Of a stretch of 64,000 nt of DNA, positions 17,556 through 26,323 are shown one piece after another. The stretch spans positions 1 through 64,000 of the forward strand of contig CAYGRE010000014.1 of the NCBI GenBank assembly GCA_964352215.1, written 5' to 3'. The notes beneath the pieces were generated by a model. It was given only the letters and a program-made list of their open reading frames with translations. It made no database searches and had not been told where the DNA came from. The translations under genes were made by a program, and so were the position numbers. How positions within the stretch are numbered: position 1 is the stretch's first letter; each line of letters starts with the position of its first letter. The stretch is from CAWUKT01 sp964352215 (GTDB lineage: Bacteria; Bacteroidota; Bacteroidia; J057; JADKCL01).

Positions 17556-18112
17556 AATGGAATGTCTATAGGAGACGGATTGTACACATGCGCCATCAAA
17601 TATACCACAACTCCGGTTATAGAAACGTATAGCCAGATGGGCCAGGCCCACCTTGTAATTTTTTTATGCTTTGCAATTTGGTCGGTTAGACCCCGATAGA
17701 TAGCAAAAAAGGCCAGGGGGAGCACTATCACGGACAAAAGAATATGTGTGCCCAGTATGATGAGATAAATCACTTTTGCTGCTCCCTCGCCTCCGTAAGG
17801 CACTGAGTCGGCTCCGTAATGGTAGATGATATAAGAGACCAGGAAGAGCGCGGAGAGCACAAAGGCGGAAAGCATCACAAAGCGATGCAACTTGATTTGT
17901 TTCCGCTTGATAAATACCAGGCCGAGGACCAGCAATACCGAAACGGTGGAGTTGATGATGGCATTCAGAGTAGGCAAAAAAGATACGTCTCCGAAAATGT
18001 CTTTCTCTGCCTTGTTACCGAAGATCAAAAATGCAACCACAAGAGGAACGATGACGGAAAGGCCTCCTATCAAAGGAATATAAAAGCGGTCATTACTCTT
18101 CAGCGTGCTCAT
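17552..18112 (-). CDS. DUF420 family membrane protein, oxidase-associated
   Basis: 186 residues, five hydrophobic segments. The pattern of histidines in membrane regions (KLHRFVMLSAF, YIIYHYGADS, ILGTHILLSVIVLPLAFFA and MAHVYNPSP) matches DUF420, related to B. subtilis YozB/CtaM-type proteins. CtaM is required for activity of a caa3-type oxidase in Gram-positive bacteria, so a role in oxidase maturation is reasonable here. It overlaps the SCO1 gene by 20 bases at its start and the small CxxC gene by 4 at its end, indicating tight coupling in the operon. Confidence 0.78.
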   Translation of the reverse strand: MSTLKSNDRFYIPLIGGLSVIVPLVVAFLIFGNKAEKDIFGDVSFLPTLNAIINSTVSVLLVLGLVFIKRKQIKLHRFVMLSAFVLSALFLVSYIIYHYGADSVPYGGEGAAKVIYLIILGTHILLSVIVLPLAFFAIYRGLTDQIAKHKKITRWAWPIWLYVSITGVVVYLMAHVYNPSPIDIPL

Positions 18113-18767
18113 ATTCGAATTTCAATAACTTAACGTGGTCGATCAGAGTTTTGATCTGTTCCTCATCAGTGCCATTGTAAAACTCTCCCCTGATCCTTCC
18201 TTCTTTGTCTATCAGCCTCAGGGTCTCGTCATGCACAAACCTGATGGTCTCGGTGCTGTCCTCAGTGGCACTGAAGAAGAAGTCATTATGTGCAACATCG
18301 TAAAGCTGCTCTTTGTTTCCAGTCAACAGGTACCACCTTTGGTCCTTTATCCCATATTCGTCAGCATAAGCACGTAAAGTAGGGACGCTGTCGGTCTCCG
18401 GATCGACCGAAAAAGACACGATCTTAACCAAAGTATCATTGGCCTCCTCCAGATAGCGCTGAAGCTCCTTCAGATTGGTGCTCAGTTTGGGACAAATACC
18501 GGTACAGGTAGTAAAGAAAACATCAGCCACATAAATATGTCCATCAAGGCTATCCTCATTGAAGGGTTTACCGTTCTGAGTGGTAAAGGAAAAATCTCCA
18601 ATTGTATGATACAGCGAATCCAGGCCGCCGCCTGGATCCGGATATTTTGGACTGAGTATGGGAATAACTTCTTTGTAGTGGGTGCCCGTGTTCAGTAACA
18701 ATGCCACAATTATCGGGGCGACCAGCATGATAAAGAGGATGAGAAAAGGTCCTGCCTTTTTTCGCAT
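18093..18767 (-). CDS. SCO1/SenC family copper chaperone
   Basis: 224 residues. One N-terminal membrane anchor (about 6-26) is followed by a thioredoxin-like domain with the copper motif TTCTGICPKL (CxxxC, about 85-94) and the third ligand His in RFVHDETLRLID (about 180). SCO proteins load copper into the CuA centre of oxidase subunit II or keep its cysteines reduced. The neighbouring oxidase genes supply the obvious client. The start codon lies 15 bases after the subunit IV stop. The C-terminus ends in an acidic EYEHAEE. Confidence 0.92.
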   Translation of the reverse strand: MRKKAGPFLILFIMLVAPIIVALLLNTGTHYKEVIPILSPKYPDPGGGLDSLYHTIGDFSFTTQNGKPFNEDSLDGHIYVADVFFTTCTGICPKLSTNLKELQRYLEEANDTLVKIVSFSVDPETDSVPTLRAYADEYGIKDQRWYLLTGNKEQLYDVAHNDFFFSATEDSTETIRFVHDETLRLIDKEGRIRGEFYNGTDEEQIKTLIDHVKLLKFEYEHAEE

Positions 18768-18782
18768 AGGTGCTTATTTGAC

Positions 18783-19136
18783 TCAATAACCGAACCAGCC
18801 GCCCTGGTAGAATCCGCCTTCCAGCAACAATGCCAGAACCAGCCAAACCACAAAGACCAACGGGATCAGAATAGTCGTAATCAGGCTTTTTACTTCCTGA
18901 CGCAAGTGCATAAACTCTGCCACGATATAAAAGGCTTTCACCAGTGTCATTAGGATAAATGTCACATGTCGTACGGTACCTCTGGGCATTGCAAATGCAA
19001 TCACAAATTCCGCAACTGTGAGTGCAAGAAGAATCCAGAATACTTTCCAGATCTTCTTCCGGGACGATACACCATGCTCTTCGTCATGATGATTGTGAAT
19101 GTCCGGGTGTTGATAGGGATCCTCGATGCCAGCCAT
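18783..19136 (-). CDS. Cytochrome c oxidase subunit IV family protein
   Basis: 117 residues. After a His-containing, acidic N-terminus (PDIHNHHDEEHG) there are three hydrophobic segments with the family stretches FWILLALTVAEFVIAFAM and LVKAFYIVAEFMHLRQEVK. This is the CyoD/prokaryotic COX4 fold, a small structural subunit of the oxidase. It is separated by 37 bases from the larger subunit III gene. The His/Asp/Glu-rich start echoes the His-rich segments of other proteins of this operon. Confidence 0.88.
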   Translation of the reverse strand: MAGIEDPYQHPDIHNHHDEEHGVSSRKKIWKVFWILLALTVAEFVIAFAMPRGTVRHVTFILMTLVKAFYIVAEFMHLRQEVKSLITTILIPLVFVVWLVLALLLEGGFYQGGWFGY

Positions 19137-19173
19137 GAGCTTATATTATCTTACTAGGTTAATTAATAAAGTA

Positions 19174-20112
19174 TCAAACGAGATAGAAGAAGGTAAAGAC
19201 AAATACCCATACGAGGTCTACAAAGTGCCAGTACAGACCTACTTTTTCTACCATCTCATAATGTCCTCTCTTCTCCATCACACCATTTTGAACCTGGCGG
19301 TAAACCAAGAAGTTGATAAAGACTCCAGATGCAACGTGGCTACCGTGGAATCCGGTGATAAAGAAGAAGAAATTGGCAAACGATTCGTTCTGGCAGTATT
19401 GATTGGAAATCAAGTTCGCCCCTGAAACGATTGATTCATGCGCACTGTTAAAAGCACCACCTTCAATGATTCCTCCGGGAAGCAGGGCAGTATTGAGCAT
19501 TTCCGAGGTCGGGAGTACCGCATCAGAGAAGCCAGAGGCAGCACTGATAGACACTGCTCCCCCATCCCCCAGACTTAGCAGTGTTCCTGCATAAGTACCG
19601 TTCATGATTTGCGCAGTTGTATCAGACATGAACTGTGCGACGGTTCCATCCATGAGATGAATTGAACCCGCCATACTTCCATAATGCGTACCAAGGATAA
19701 AGTGGTACCACTCATAAGCCTGACATCCCAGGAACATTGCTCCACCGATAACGGTCCAGAGCATATATTTTTCCACTGCTTTCTTATCCATTCGGTGTCC
19801 AGCCTCTACTGCGAGTACCATGGTTACCGATGAAGCAATCAAAATAAAGGTCATCAGACCTACGAAAGCCAAAGGAGCATCAATATGGAACCACTCGTGA
19901 AGTAAAGGAAAGTGCGTGAATACAGCTTCCGGGTCCGCCCAATTGACACTGCTACTAAAACGAATAGCGCCATACATCACCAGGAAGGTTCCGAATGTAA
20001 ATGCATCAGACATCAGGAAGAACCACATCATAAGCTTCCCGTAGGAAGCTTTGAAAGGTTTCCTTCCTCCCGTCCATGAGGGCTTTGCAGAAATAGTGGA
20101 AGTTTGAGCCAT
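19174..20112 (-). CDS. ctaE: Cytochrome c oxidase subunit III with periplasmic insertion
   Basis: 312 residues, longer than the usual 200-260. Membrane segments around KLMMWFFLMSDAFTFGTF, FHIDAPLAFVGLMTFI and FFFFITGFHGSHVASGVFIN match COX3, ending with HFVDLVWVFVFTFFYLV. Between the ETHY-like AYEWYHFILGTHYGS segment and FFFFITGFHGSH there is an insertion of about 100 residues (roughly 150-240) rich in Ser, Gly and Thr, probably outside the membrane. A second subunit III gene follows upstream in the operon at 20143. Together they suggest a III/III' pair as seen in some Bacteroidota oxidases. Function: structural subunit stabilising subunit I and the proton-entry side. Confidence 0.9.
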   Translation of the reverse strand: MAQTSTISAKPSWTGGRKPFKASYGKLMMWFFLMSDAFTFGTFLVMYGAIRFSSSVNWADPEAVFTHFPLLHEWFHIDAPLAFVGLMTFILIASSVTMVLAVEAGHRMDKKAVEKYMLWTVIGGAMFLGCQAYEWYHFILGTHYGSMAGSIHLMDGTVAQFMSDTTAQIMNGTYAGTLLSLGDGGAVSISAASGFSDAVLPTSEMLNTALLPGGIIEGGAFNSAHESIVSGANLISNQYCQNESFANFFFFITGFHGSHVASGVFINFLVYRQVQNGVMEKRGHYEMVEKVGLYWHFVDLVWVFVFTFFYLV

Positions 20113-20142
20113 CTTCTTGTTTACAGTGTTTTTTCCAGAGTC

Positions 20143-20745
20143 TTAAACCAAGGTTTCACCCTGATTCATCAACAAAAATATAAATAAATAAAGCCAGAGC
20201 AAACCTAAAAAATGCCAGAAGGTTGCGCAATTCTCGATACCCACAATCTTTCCCGGTTTGTACTTTCCTCTACTCAGGTTGAAAAGTATAACGCCCACGT
20301 AGATGAGCCCGGCAACGATGTGAAAACCGTGAACGGCTGTTAATATATACAAATAGTTTCCGGAGTTGCTACCCCCGGCTCCCCACAATACCCCTTCACC
20401 ATCCAATACCGACCAGGCTACAACTTGCCCAACCAGAAAAAGGATACCCAGCAAAAAGGTTAGACCATATCCCGTCTTGGCCCTGCCAAAATCGCCCCTA
20501 CGGGCTCCCCACAAACCGACCTGAAGCATAATTGAACTGACAATGATTACTGCAGTATTGTACCACAGCATGCTTGGCAATTCAAAGAAGTGCCACATGT
20601 CTTTCTCTGCCTCAATCCCCTTCGAGACAATATAGGCACTCGTCAACCCTCCAAAAAAGAGGATGATGGTGACGATAAAGATCCAAAGCGTAAACTTCGC
20701 TGGATGGATCACATATTTTTTTTCTTCGCTGGCTGCCATGTTCAT
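20143..20745 (-). CDS. Cytochrome c oxidase subunit III (second, compact copy)
   Basis: 200 residues, five hydrophobic segments. FTLWIFIVTIILFFGGLTSA, LYILTAVHGFHIVAGLIYVG and CATFWHFLGLLWLYLFIFL match the COX3/CyoC family, with the typical HGFHIVAG and WHF..LLW motifs. It lacks the large insertion of the neighbouring subunit III. It lies 8 bases after the heme O synthase gene and 30 before the second subunit III gene. The two copies are clearly diverged rather than a recent duplication, so both are probably retained for assembly of one oxidase. Confidence 0.88.
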   Translation of the reverse strand: MNMAASEEKKYVIHPAKFTLWIFIVTIILFFGGLTSAYIVSKGIEAEKDMWHFFELPSMLWYNTAVIIVSSIMLQVGLWGARRGDFGRAKTGYGLTFLLGILFLVGQVVAWSVLDGEGVLWGAGGSNSGNYLYILTAVHGFHIVAGLIYVGVILFNLSRGKYKPGKIVGIENCATFWHFLGLLWLYLFIFLLMNQGETLV

Positions 20746-20753
20746 AACACCTC

Positions 20754-21662
20754 CTAAAATTTGCCAATCATCATCGCAATCTGGATGACCGGTAGATAAA
20801 TGAATGATGCGAACATAACCCCCAAAGCACCTTTGGAGTTCATTCTCTTATACAAAAGGAACGCTTTGTAGGTAAAACCCAGCCCAGCCAGGACCAATAC
20901 TCCTAAAGTAATCGGACCGATCATCCCTGTATGATAAGGTAACAATCCAACCGGTATCAGGAGCATTGAGTATATCAGGATCAGGGAAGCGGTATACTTG
21001 GAAGGACCAGAATTTCCCGGCAACATCTGAAACCCTGCTTTGGTGTATTCTTCATCCTGAAGCCAGGCGATGGCCCAGAAGTGTGGAAATTGCCAGATGA
21101 ACTGAATCAGGAAAAGCATCCAGGCGCCAGCCTCCAGTCCACCTGTAGCTGCGGCCCAACCGATCAACGGAGGCATTGCACCGGGGAAGGCACCGATTAA
21201 AACCCCAAGCGGTGAGACCCGCTTCATGGGAGTATACACGAATGCATAAGACAGCAGGGCAATGATCCCGAGAAGTGCAGGGACAGGACCCTTGAACATC
21301 ACTGCCAGCAAGGCTATTCCTCCAATGCCGCAAACCAAGGCAAAAATGACCGCCTCGGTAGAGCTGATCATATTTTTTACCAAGGGACGCTTGGAAGTAC
21401 GTGCCATCTGTGCGTCGTACTCTACCTCCAGTACCTGATTCAAAGTGTTAGAAGCTCCCGTTACCAGAAGTCCTCCCAGGGCCAACCAGATCATCATGAC
21501 CGGATCAACACCGAGCACGTTGGGAGCCATCAGGTAACCGAATATGGCCGAGAATACGACCAACAGAGAAAGGCGCAACTTGATCAACTGGGCGTAAGCA
21601 CGGACTCTCGTCAGAACCACATCCTTCAGATCTAAACGGTATGTTGCTTTATTACTTTGCAT
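20754..21662 (-). CDS. ctaB: Protoheme IX farnesyltransferase (heme O synthase)
   Basis: 302 residues, eight to nine hydrophobic segments. The UbiA-superfamily prenyl-diphosphate sites are NQVLEVEYDAQMARTSKRP (about 106-124) and the later WLQDEEYTKAGFQMLP (about 201-216). The enzyme adds a farnesyl group to heme B, giving heme O, the precursor of heme A. It overlaps the heme A synthase gene by 11 bases, and the two steps are encoded side by side within the oxidase operon. Confidence 0.93.
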   Translation of the reverse strand: MQSNKATYRLDLKDVVLTRVRAYAQLIKLRLSLLVVFSAIFGYLMAPNVLGVDPVMMIWLALGGLLVTGASNTLNQVLEVEYDAQMARTSKRPLVKNMISSTEAVIFALVCGIGGIALLAVMFKGPVPALLGIIALLSYAFVYTPMKRVSPLGVLIGAFPGAMPPLIGWAAATGGLEAGAWMLFLIQFIWQFPHFWAIAWLQDEEYTKAGFQMLPGNSGPSKYTASLILIYSMLLIPVGLLPYHTGMIGPITLGVLVLAGLGFTYKAFLLYKRMNSKGALGVMFASFIYLPVIQIAMMIGKF

Positions 21663-22680
21663 TTGCCAATGGCCTGTTTTCTATTTCTTTTTGACTTGCC
21701 CGTTTATTAAAGACACGCTCAACACCGAGCAAGTTGATCAATACTGCAAATTGAGCTGCAAACATAACTGTAGCCAACAGCAGATGCAATGGCTGCAGGA
21801 CCGGTGGCAGACTCAAATAGGAAAGTAGCATCCCGAAGAGGATTTCTGCAAACAAACTGCCAAGAATCACAAAAACAAAGAAGCGAAATTGCCGGGTAAC
21901 CTTGGCCTGCAGCAAATTCTTCGCCCAAATCACCATTCCGACGGCCAAGACCATCCAGATGACTTTGTGAATACTGTAATATGCGCCAAGGCTATCAATC
22001 CAGGTTTCTCTCCCCTCCATGTTCATGCCGGCCGCTATAACGTCAACTTCCTCACGAACCTGCGTTCCAACCAGAATTTGAGCCAATGTGACCAGGACCA
22101 CACCTATCCCTAACCAGGTCAGGTGTCCGGGCAGGCCTTTAGGCCGGGTCGCTCCTTCATCTTGATTGTGGCTGGCGGCGAAGTAAACTGCCGTAATAAG
22201 GGTTGCTACAATTACCATAGCCACCAACATGTGCAAGGTGACCATGCCTCCGGCAAGATTCTTGTCGACGACGAGTTTCCCCAGCCATCCCTCAAACCCT
22301 ACCATCAACAGTGCAGCAACACTGAGGAAAACCACCCTTTTATCTTTCTTGAAAAAACCGAAAGACAAAGCAGCAGTAGCCAAAGCAAACAAACCGATCA
22401 GTGCTCCGATCAAACGGTTGACATACTCTGTCCATGTCTGAAAAGCATTGAATTCCTGAGTTTGGTACCCAGGGTGGCTTGCGAAAAAGTCTGCGGGAAT
22501 TTCTGACACTTCTGTTGGAGGAACCAATAAACCAAAACACTTTGGCCAATCCGGGCAACCCATTCCTGAACCTGTACTGCGAACGATGCCGCCTACAAGG
22601 ATCAGGAAAAGCACAGCACCTACCGAGGCTTTCCCGATTCTTCGGTACCAGACTTCGATAGGTGCTCTGCGGTTACTCAT
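21652..22680 (-). CDS. ctaA: Heme A synthase (COX15/CtaA family)
   Basis: 342 residues, about eight hydrophobic segments in two four-helix halves. A Cys pair is in the first external loop (GMGCPDWPKCFG, about 38-49). Heme-ligand histidines are visible in MVTLHMLVAM, YSIHKVIWM and LQPLHLLLAT. The fourth position, usually EWxHR in the second helix, reads TEYVNRLIGAL: the Glu is kept but the His is Asn. The enzyme oxidises the C8 methyl of heme O to make heme A. Context with ctaB, ctaD and ctaC is decisive for function. Confidence 0.9.
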   Translation of the reverse strand: MSNRRAPIEVWYRRIGKASVGAVLFLILVGGIVRSTGSGMGCPDWPKCFGLLVPPTEVSEIPADFFASHPGYQTQEFNAFQTWTEYVNRLIGALIGLFALATAALSFGFFKKDKRVVFLSVAALLMVGFEGWLGKLVVDKNLAGGMVTLHMLVAMVIVATLITAVYFAASHNQDEGATRPKGLPGHLTWLGIGVVLVTLAQILVGTQVREEVDVIAAGMNMEGRETWIDSLGAYYSIHKVIWMVLAVGMVIWAKNLLQAKVTRQFRFFVFVILGSLFAEILFGMLLSYLSLPPVLQPLHLLLATVMFAAQFAVLINLLGVERVFNKRASQKEIENRPLANAK

Positions 22681-22691
22681 ATACTGCCCTG

Positions 22692-24572
22692 TTAAGCCTC
22701 TGTCGGTGTTGGAGACACAGGAGCTTTCTTAGGCGTAGCTGGCTTAGCAGGTACGTCGATGAACCAATCCGGATCATCATCTGGAATATGCTGTGGAATA
22801 TAATCTTCCTTACCTCCAGGACGTGAATAGTCGTAAGGCCAACGGTGTACATCAGGAATAGCACCAGGCCAGTTACCGTGACCAACCTTAACTGGAGTTG
22901 TCCACTCAAGTGTATTGGAATTCCATGGATTGGCTGGAGCAACTTTTCCGCGGAATATGCTGATCAGGAAGTTACCCAGGAAGATGAACTGACCGAATAC
23001 ACCCAGGATCGCCGCAATGGTGATGAACTGAGAGAGGTCAAGGTATATTTCGAAATTCGTGAATTGGAATTCAGAGAATGTATAGTAACGACGAGGCATC
23101 CCTCCCATTCCCATGAAGTGCATGGGGAAGAAGACCAGGTAGACCGACAGGAAGGTGACCCAGAAGTGAGCAACACCCAATCGGTGATCCATCATCCGTC
23201 CAAACATTTTCGGGAACCAGTGGTACACCCCGGCGAAGAAGCCGAAAGCGGCAGATGATCCCATCACCAGGTGGAAGTGGGCCACTACGAAATAGGTATC
23301 GTGAAGCGGGATATCAATTGCGGCATTCCCGAGGAAAATCCCCGTTACACCGCCCGATACGAAGAGCGACACCAAACCAATCGAGAAAAGCATCGCAGGT
23401 GAAAACTTCAGATTACCCTGCCAAAGCGTCGTTATATAATTAAAGGCTTTCACCGCCGAGGGCACGGCAATGATCAGAGTCAACAGCATAAATACTGTTC
23501 CCAACCAAGGATTCATCCCGGTCACGTACATGTGGTGAGCCCATACTACGAAAGAAAGGATACCAATCGCAAGGATGGAACCAATCATCGCCCGGTAGCC
23601 GAAGATCGGCTTGCGAGACATGGTAGAGATGACTTCAGATGCGATACCCAAAGCCGGCAGGATCACAATATATACTTCCGGGTGACCGAGGAACCAGAAT
23701 AAGTGCTGGAACAAAATCGGCGATCCCCCTTCATTGCTCAAGGCCTCCCCACCAATGTAAATATCTGAGAGGAAGAAGCTGGTACCAAAGTTACGGTCCA
23801 TCAGTAACAGAAGTGCTGCAGAGAAAAGGACAGGGAATGAAAGGACACCTAGAATAGCTGTTACAAAGAATGCCCAAATGGTTAGTGGCAGTCGAGTCAT
23901 CGACATTCCTCGTGTACGCAAGTTGAGTACAGTAACGATATAGTTAATACTTCCCAGTAGGGATGAGACAATAAATATTGCCATGGAAGCCAACCAGAGA
24001 TCCATCCCCAAACCTGAACCAGGATTGGCCTGAGGCAAAGCACTCAGAGGAGGATAGATCGTCCATCCACCACCAGCAGGACCGCTGGTGACAAACAAAG
24101 AGATCAGCATCACCGTACAGGAAACAAAGAAGAACCAATAGGACAACATGTTCAGGAAGCCCGAAGCCATGTCCCTTGCTCCAATCTGCAACGGTATCAG
24201 GAAGTTTGAGAAAGTTCCACTCAAACCGGCAGTCAATACAAAGAATACCATAATGGTTCCGTGCATTGTCACCAAAGCAAGATAAAAGTTCGGATCAAGA
24301 ACACCATCCGCTCCCCATTTACCAATAATGGATTCGAGGAAAGGCATGCTCACGCCAGGATAAGCCAACTGAAGCCTAAAAATCAGTGACATAAACAAGC
24401 CAATCATAGCCATCGCAATTCCTGTAAACATGAATTGTTTAGCGATTGTCTTGTGGTCCTGGCTGAAAATGTACTTGGTCACAAAATTATCATGGTGCTC
24501 ATGGTCATGAGCATCATCGTGCCCGTGATCATGTCCGTGAGAATTTTGTGTAATTGAAATAGACTCTGCCAT
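22692..24572 (-). CDS. ctaD: Cytochrome c oxidase subunit I
   Basis: 626 residues. Twelve core helices with the heme a/a3 and CuB ligands: the first helix pair includes TMHGTIMVF (heme a His), GHPEVYIVILP holds the CuB His, the cross-linked Tyr and the D-channel Glu, WAHHMYVTGM the two other CuB His, and VVAHFHLVMG the heme a3 and heme a His. VPSAVKAFNY keeps the K-channel Lys, so this is an A1-type heme-copper oxidase. An N-terminal extension (residues 11-29) has eight His among Asp/Gly/Glu residues. The C-terminal tail is Pro/Lys-rich. It is preceded by subunit II (21 bases) and followed by ctaA (11 bases). Confidence 0.97.
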   Translation of the reverse strand: MAESISITQNSHGHDHGHDDAHDHEHHDNFVTKYIFSQDHKTIAKQFMFTGIAMAMIGLFMSLIFRLQLAYPGVSMPFLESIIGKWGADGVLDPNFYLALVTMHGTIMVFFVLTAGLSGTFSNFLIPLQIGARDMASGFLNMLSYWFFFVSCTVMLISLFVTSGPAGGGWTIYPPLSALPQANPGSGLGMDLWLASMAIFIVSSLLGSINYIVTVLNLRTRGMSMTRLPLTIWAFFVTAILGVLSFPVLFSAALLLLMDRNFGTSFFLSDIYIGGEALSNEGGSPILFQHLFWFLGHPEVYIVILPALGIASEVISTMSRKPIFGYRAMIGSILAIGILSFVVWAHHMYVTGMNPWLGTVFMLLTLIIAVPSAVKAFNYITTLWQGNLKFSPAMLFSIGLVSLFVSGGVTGIFLGNAAIDIPLHDTYFVVAHFHLVMGSSAAFGFFAGVYHWFPKMFGRMMDHRLGVAHFWVTFLSVYLVFFPMHFMGMGGMPRRYYTFSEFQFTNFEIYLDLSQFITIAAILGVFGQFIFLGNFLISIFRGKVAPANPWNSNTLEWTTPVKVGHGNWPGAIPDVHRWPYDYSRPGGKEDYIPQHIPDDDPDWFIDVPAKPATPKKAPVSPTPTEA

Positions 24573-24593
24573 GACTATCTATATTCTTTTAAA

Positions 24594-26252
24594 TTATTCT
24601 AAAATACCTTCTTCTTTAGGAGCACCGGCACGATCGGCCAGATCCCCTTCATTCGCATCAGGTTTGACACCTTCAACCGGAACGTAGCCCAGGTTGACAG
24701 CCATATTATTTACCTTGATCGAATCATACCATTTGTCCCATGCTTCTGGCTCCAACACTTTCACAACTTTGCGCATAGAGAAGTGACCACGGCCACAAAT
24801 CTCAGTACAAGCCAGTTCAAAGTCGAATACCTCATAATGATACACGGTATCAATAACGTTTTCAACCGTCCTGATGGTGTCACCATTGACGATATCAATG
24901 TTCTCCTTCTCAATCTGAAGAATTGTATCCACTACAGCGTATTGTGACTTCGTCTTCAGGTACTCACGGTACTCTTCCGTAGTTTGATTCGGAACAAAGT
25001 GGAAACGGGTATCCATGCCAGGAACAGCATCCATCTTCACCCGGAAATGAGGGAGATATACACTGTGCAGCACGTCTCGGGAACGTATCTTGAGGTCAAC
25101 CCGCTGACCTTTCTTCAGGACAAGTTCATTAGAGATGAAATCATCCGCGGTATGCTCATCGGTAGTATCAACACCGAGAATGTTCGCTCCTTGAATCAGT
25201 CGAACATCAACATCCCCGAGTTTACGGTCGTCACCAGTATAACGCAGGTTCCAGCCCCACTGCTCTCCACTAACTTCGATCAAGAGCATGTCTTCATCGT
25301 CAGGAGAACCCATTACGCTACCCCAGGTACGAATACCAAAGATTACGAGGATAGTAAGTACGATTGCCGGAACAACGGTCCAGATCATTTCCAGCTTGTT
25401 GTTCTCAGGATAATATTTCGCTTTACGGCCCCCATCTTTACCATATCGGTAGCAGAAGAAGAACAATACCGCATTGGTCAGCACGAAGACCATCATAACC
25501 ACCGCCATGGTGATCCAGAACAGACTGTCAATTTCGGTTCCGTGCTCTGAAGCTGCGTTGTCAAACAGGAAGTAATCGTAGAAAATTCTGGTGGACCAGA
25601 AAACCCCGATCATACCAACCACGAAGAAGCCAAGGAATAACCTTGCATTCAACTTATCCCAGTTGACTCCGGCGAAAAATTCGATTCCTCTCAGCTTTGC
25701 TACCTGGAGTGCAATGAAACCAAGCAACGATACGATGACCAATACCAAAAGAATGATGGCGTTCCGCATAGAGGACAAACCTTCATCTTCTCCGAACATC
25801 TTCACATCTGAAGCGCCTTCCTCTTTGACAGGAGGGGTCCATGCTTCAATCCATGCAAGGATATCATCAATGTTCTCGTCAGTCAGGTGAGGCATCGCCT
25901 GCATAGGACTCTTATTGTTGTCCTCCCAGATCTTCACTGCATAATCATCACCGGTAGCGATAACTGCAGCACTGTTTTTGATCCAGGGGTAAAGCCACTC
26001 CCGGCTAGGTACCCTTTCAAAAATGCCAAAGAGGGCCGGTCCGGTGCTGTTCACCTGAAGGTTTCCGCTGTGACAGCGTGCGCAGTTCGCTTTAAAGAGA
26101 ACATCGCCGTTTGCTGCATCGGCTGCTTTCAGATCCTGCTGCACCACCAGGAACATCAGGAACGAAAGTATCGTCAGGGATACGTTTCGAAACTGCCGGA
26201 TCGGAGACCGAAAGGTCTTAGTGTTCTTGGCTGATATTGCTCGGATGATCAT
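24594..26252 (-). CDS. ctaC: Cytochrome c oxidase subunit II with N-terminal cytochrome c domain
   Basis: 552 residues, much longer than a plain subunit II. After a signal sequence (about 24-43) a class I cytochrome c domain carries CARCH (57-61) and a distal Met near SPMQAMPH. Next come a helix at about 165-182 and further membrane segments, one of them KLEMIWTVVPAIVLTILVIF-like (the usual second helix). The CuA domain has a first His in RDVLHSVYLPHF and the full CTEICGRGHFSM motif near 485-500. A stretch of about 40 residues between these parts is an insertion relative to short homologues. Known caa3 oxidases carry the cytochrome domain C-terminally; here it is N-terminal. It should accept electrons from ACIII. 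Confidence 0.93.
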   Translation of the reverse strand: MIIRAISAKNTKTFRSPIRQFRNVSLTILSFLMFLVVQQDLKAADAANGDVLFKANCARCHSGNLQVNSTGPALFGIFERVPSREWLYPWIKNSAAVIATGDDYAVKIWEDNNKSPMQAMPHLTDENIDDILAWIEAWTPPVKEEGASDVKMFGEDEGLSSMRNAIILLVLVIVSLLGFIALQVAKLRGIEFFAGVNWDKLNARLFLGFFVVGMIGVFWSTRIFYDYFLFDNAASEHGTEIDSLFWITMAVVMMVFVLTNAVLFFFCYRYGKDGGRKAKYYPENNKLEMIWTVVPAIVLTILVIFGIRTWGSVMGSPDDEDMLLIEVSGEQWGWNLRYTGDDRKLGDVDVRLIQGANILGVDTTDEHTADDFISNELVLKKGQRVDLKIRSRDVLHSVYLPHFRVKMDAVPGMDTRFHFVPNQTTEEYREYLKTKSQYAVVDTILQIEKENIDIVNGDTIRTVENVIDTVYHYEVFDFELACTEICGRGHFSMRKVVKVLEPEAWDKWYDSIKVNNMAVNLGYVPVEGVKPDANEGDLADRAGAPKEEGILE

Positions 26253-26323
26253 ATGCTTTTATAATACTCTTGTTCTTTCAAAAATAACTGAATATTCACT
26301 AGAGTGTCTATATTGATCAGAAA

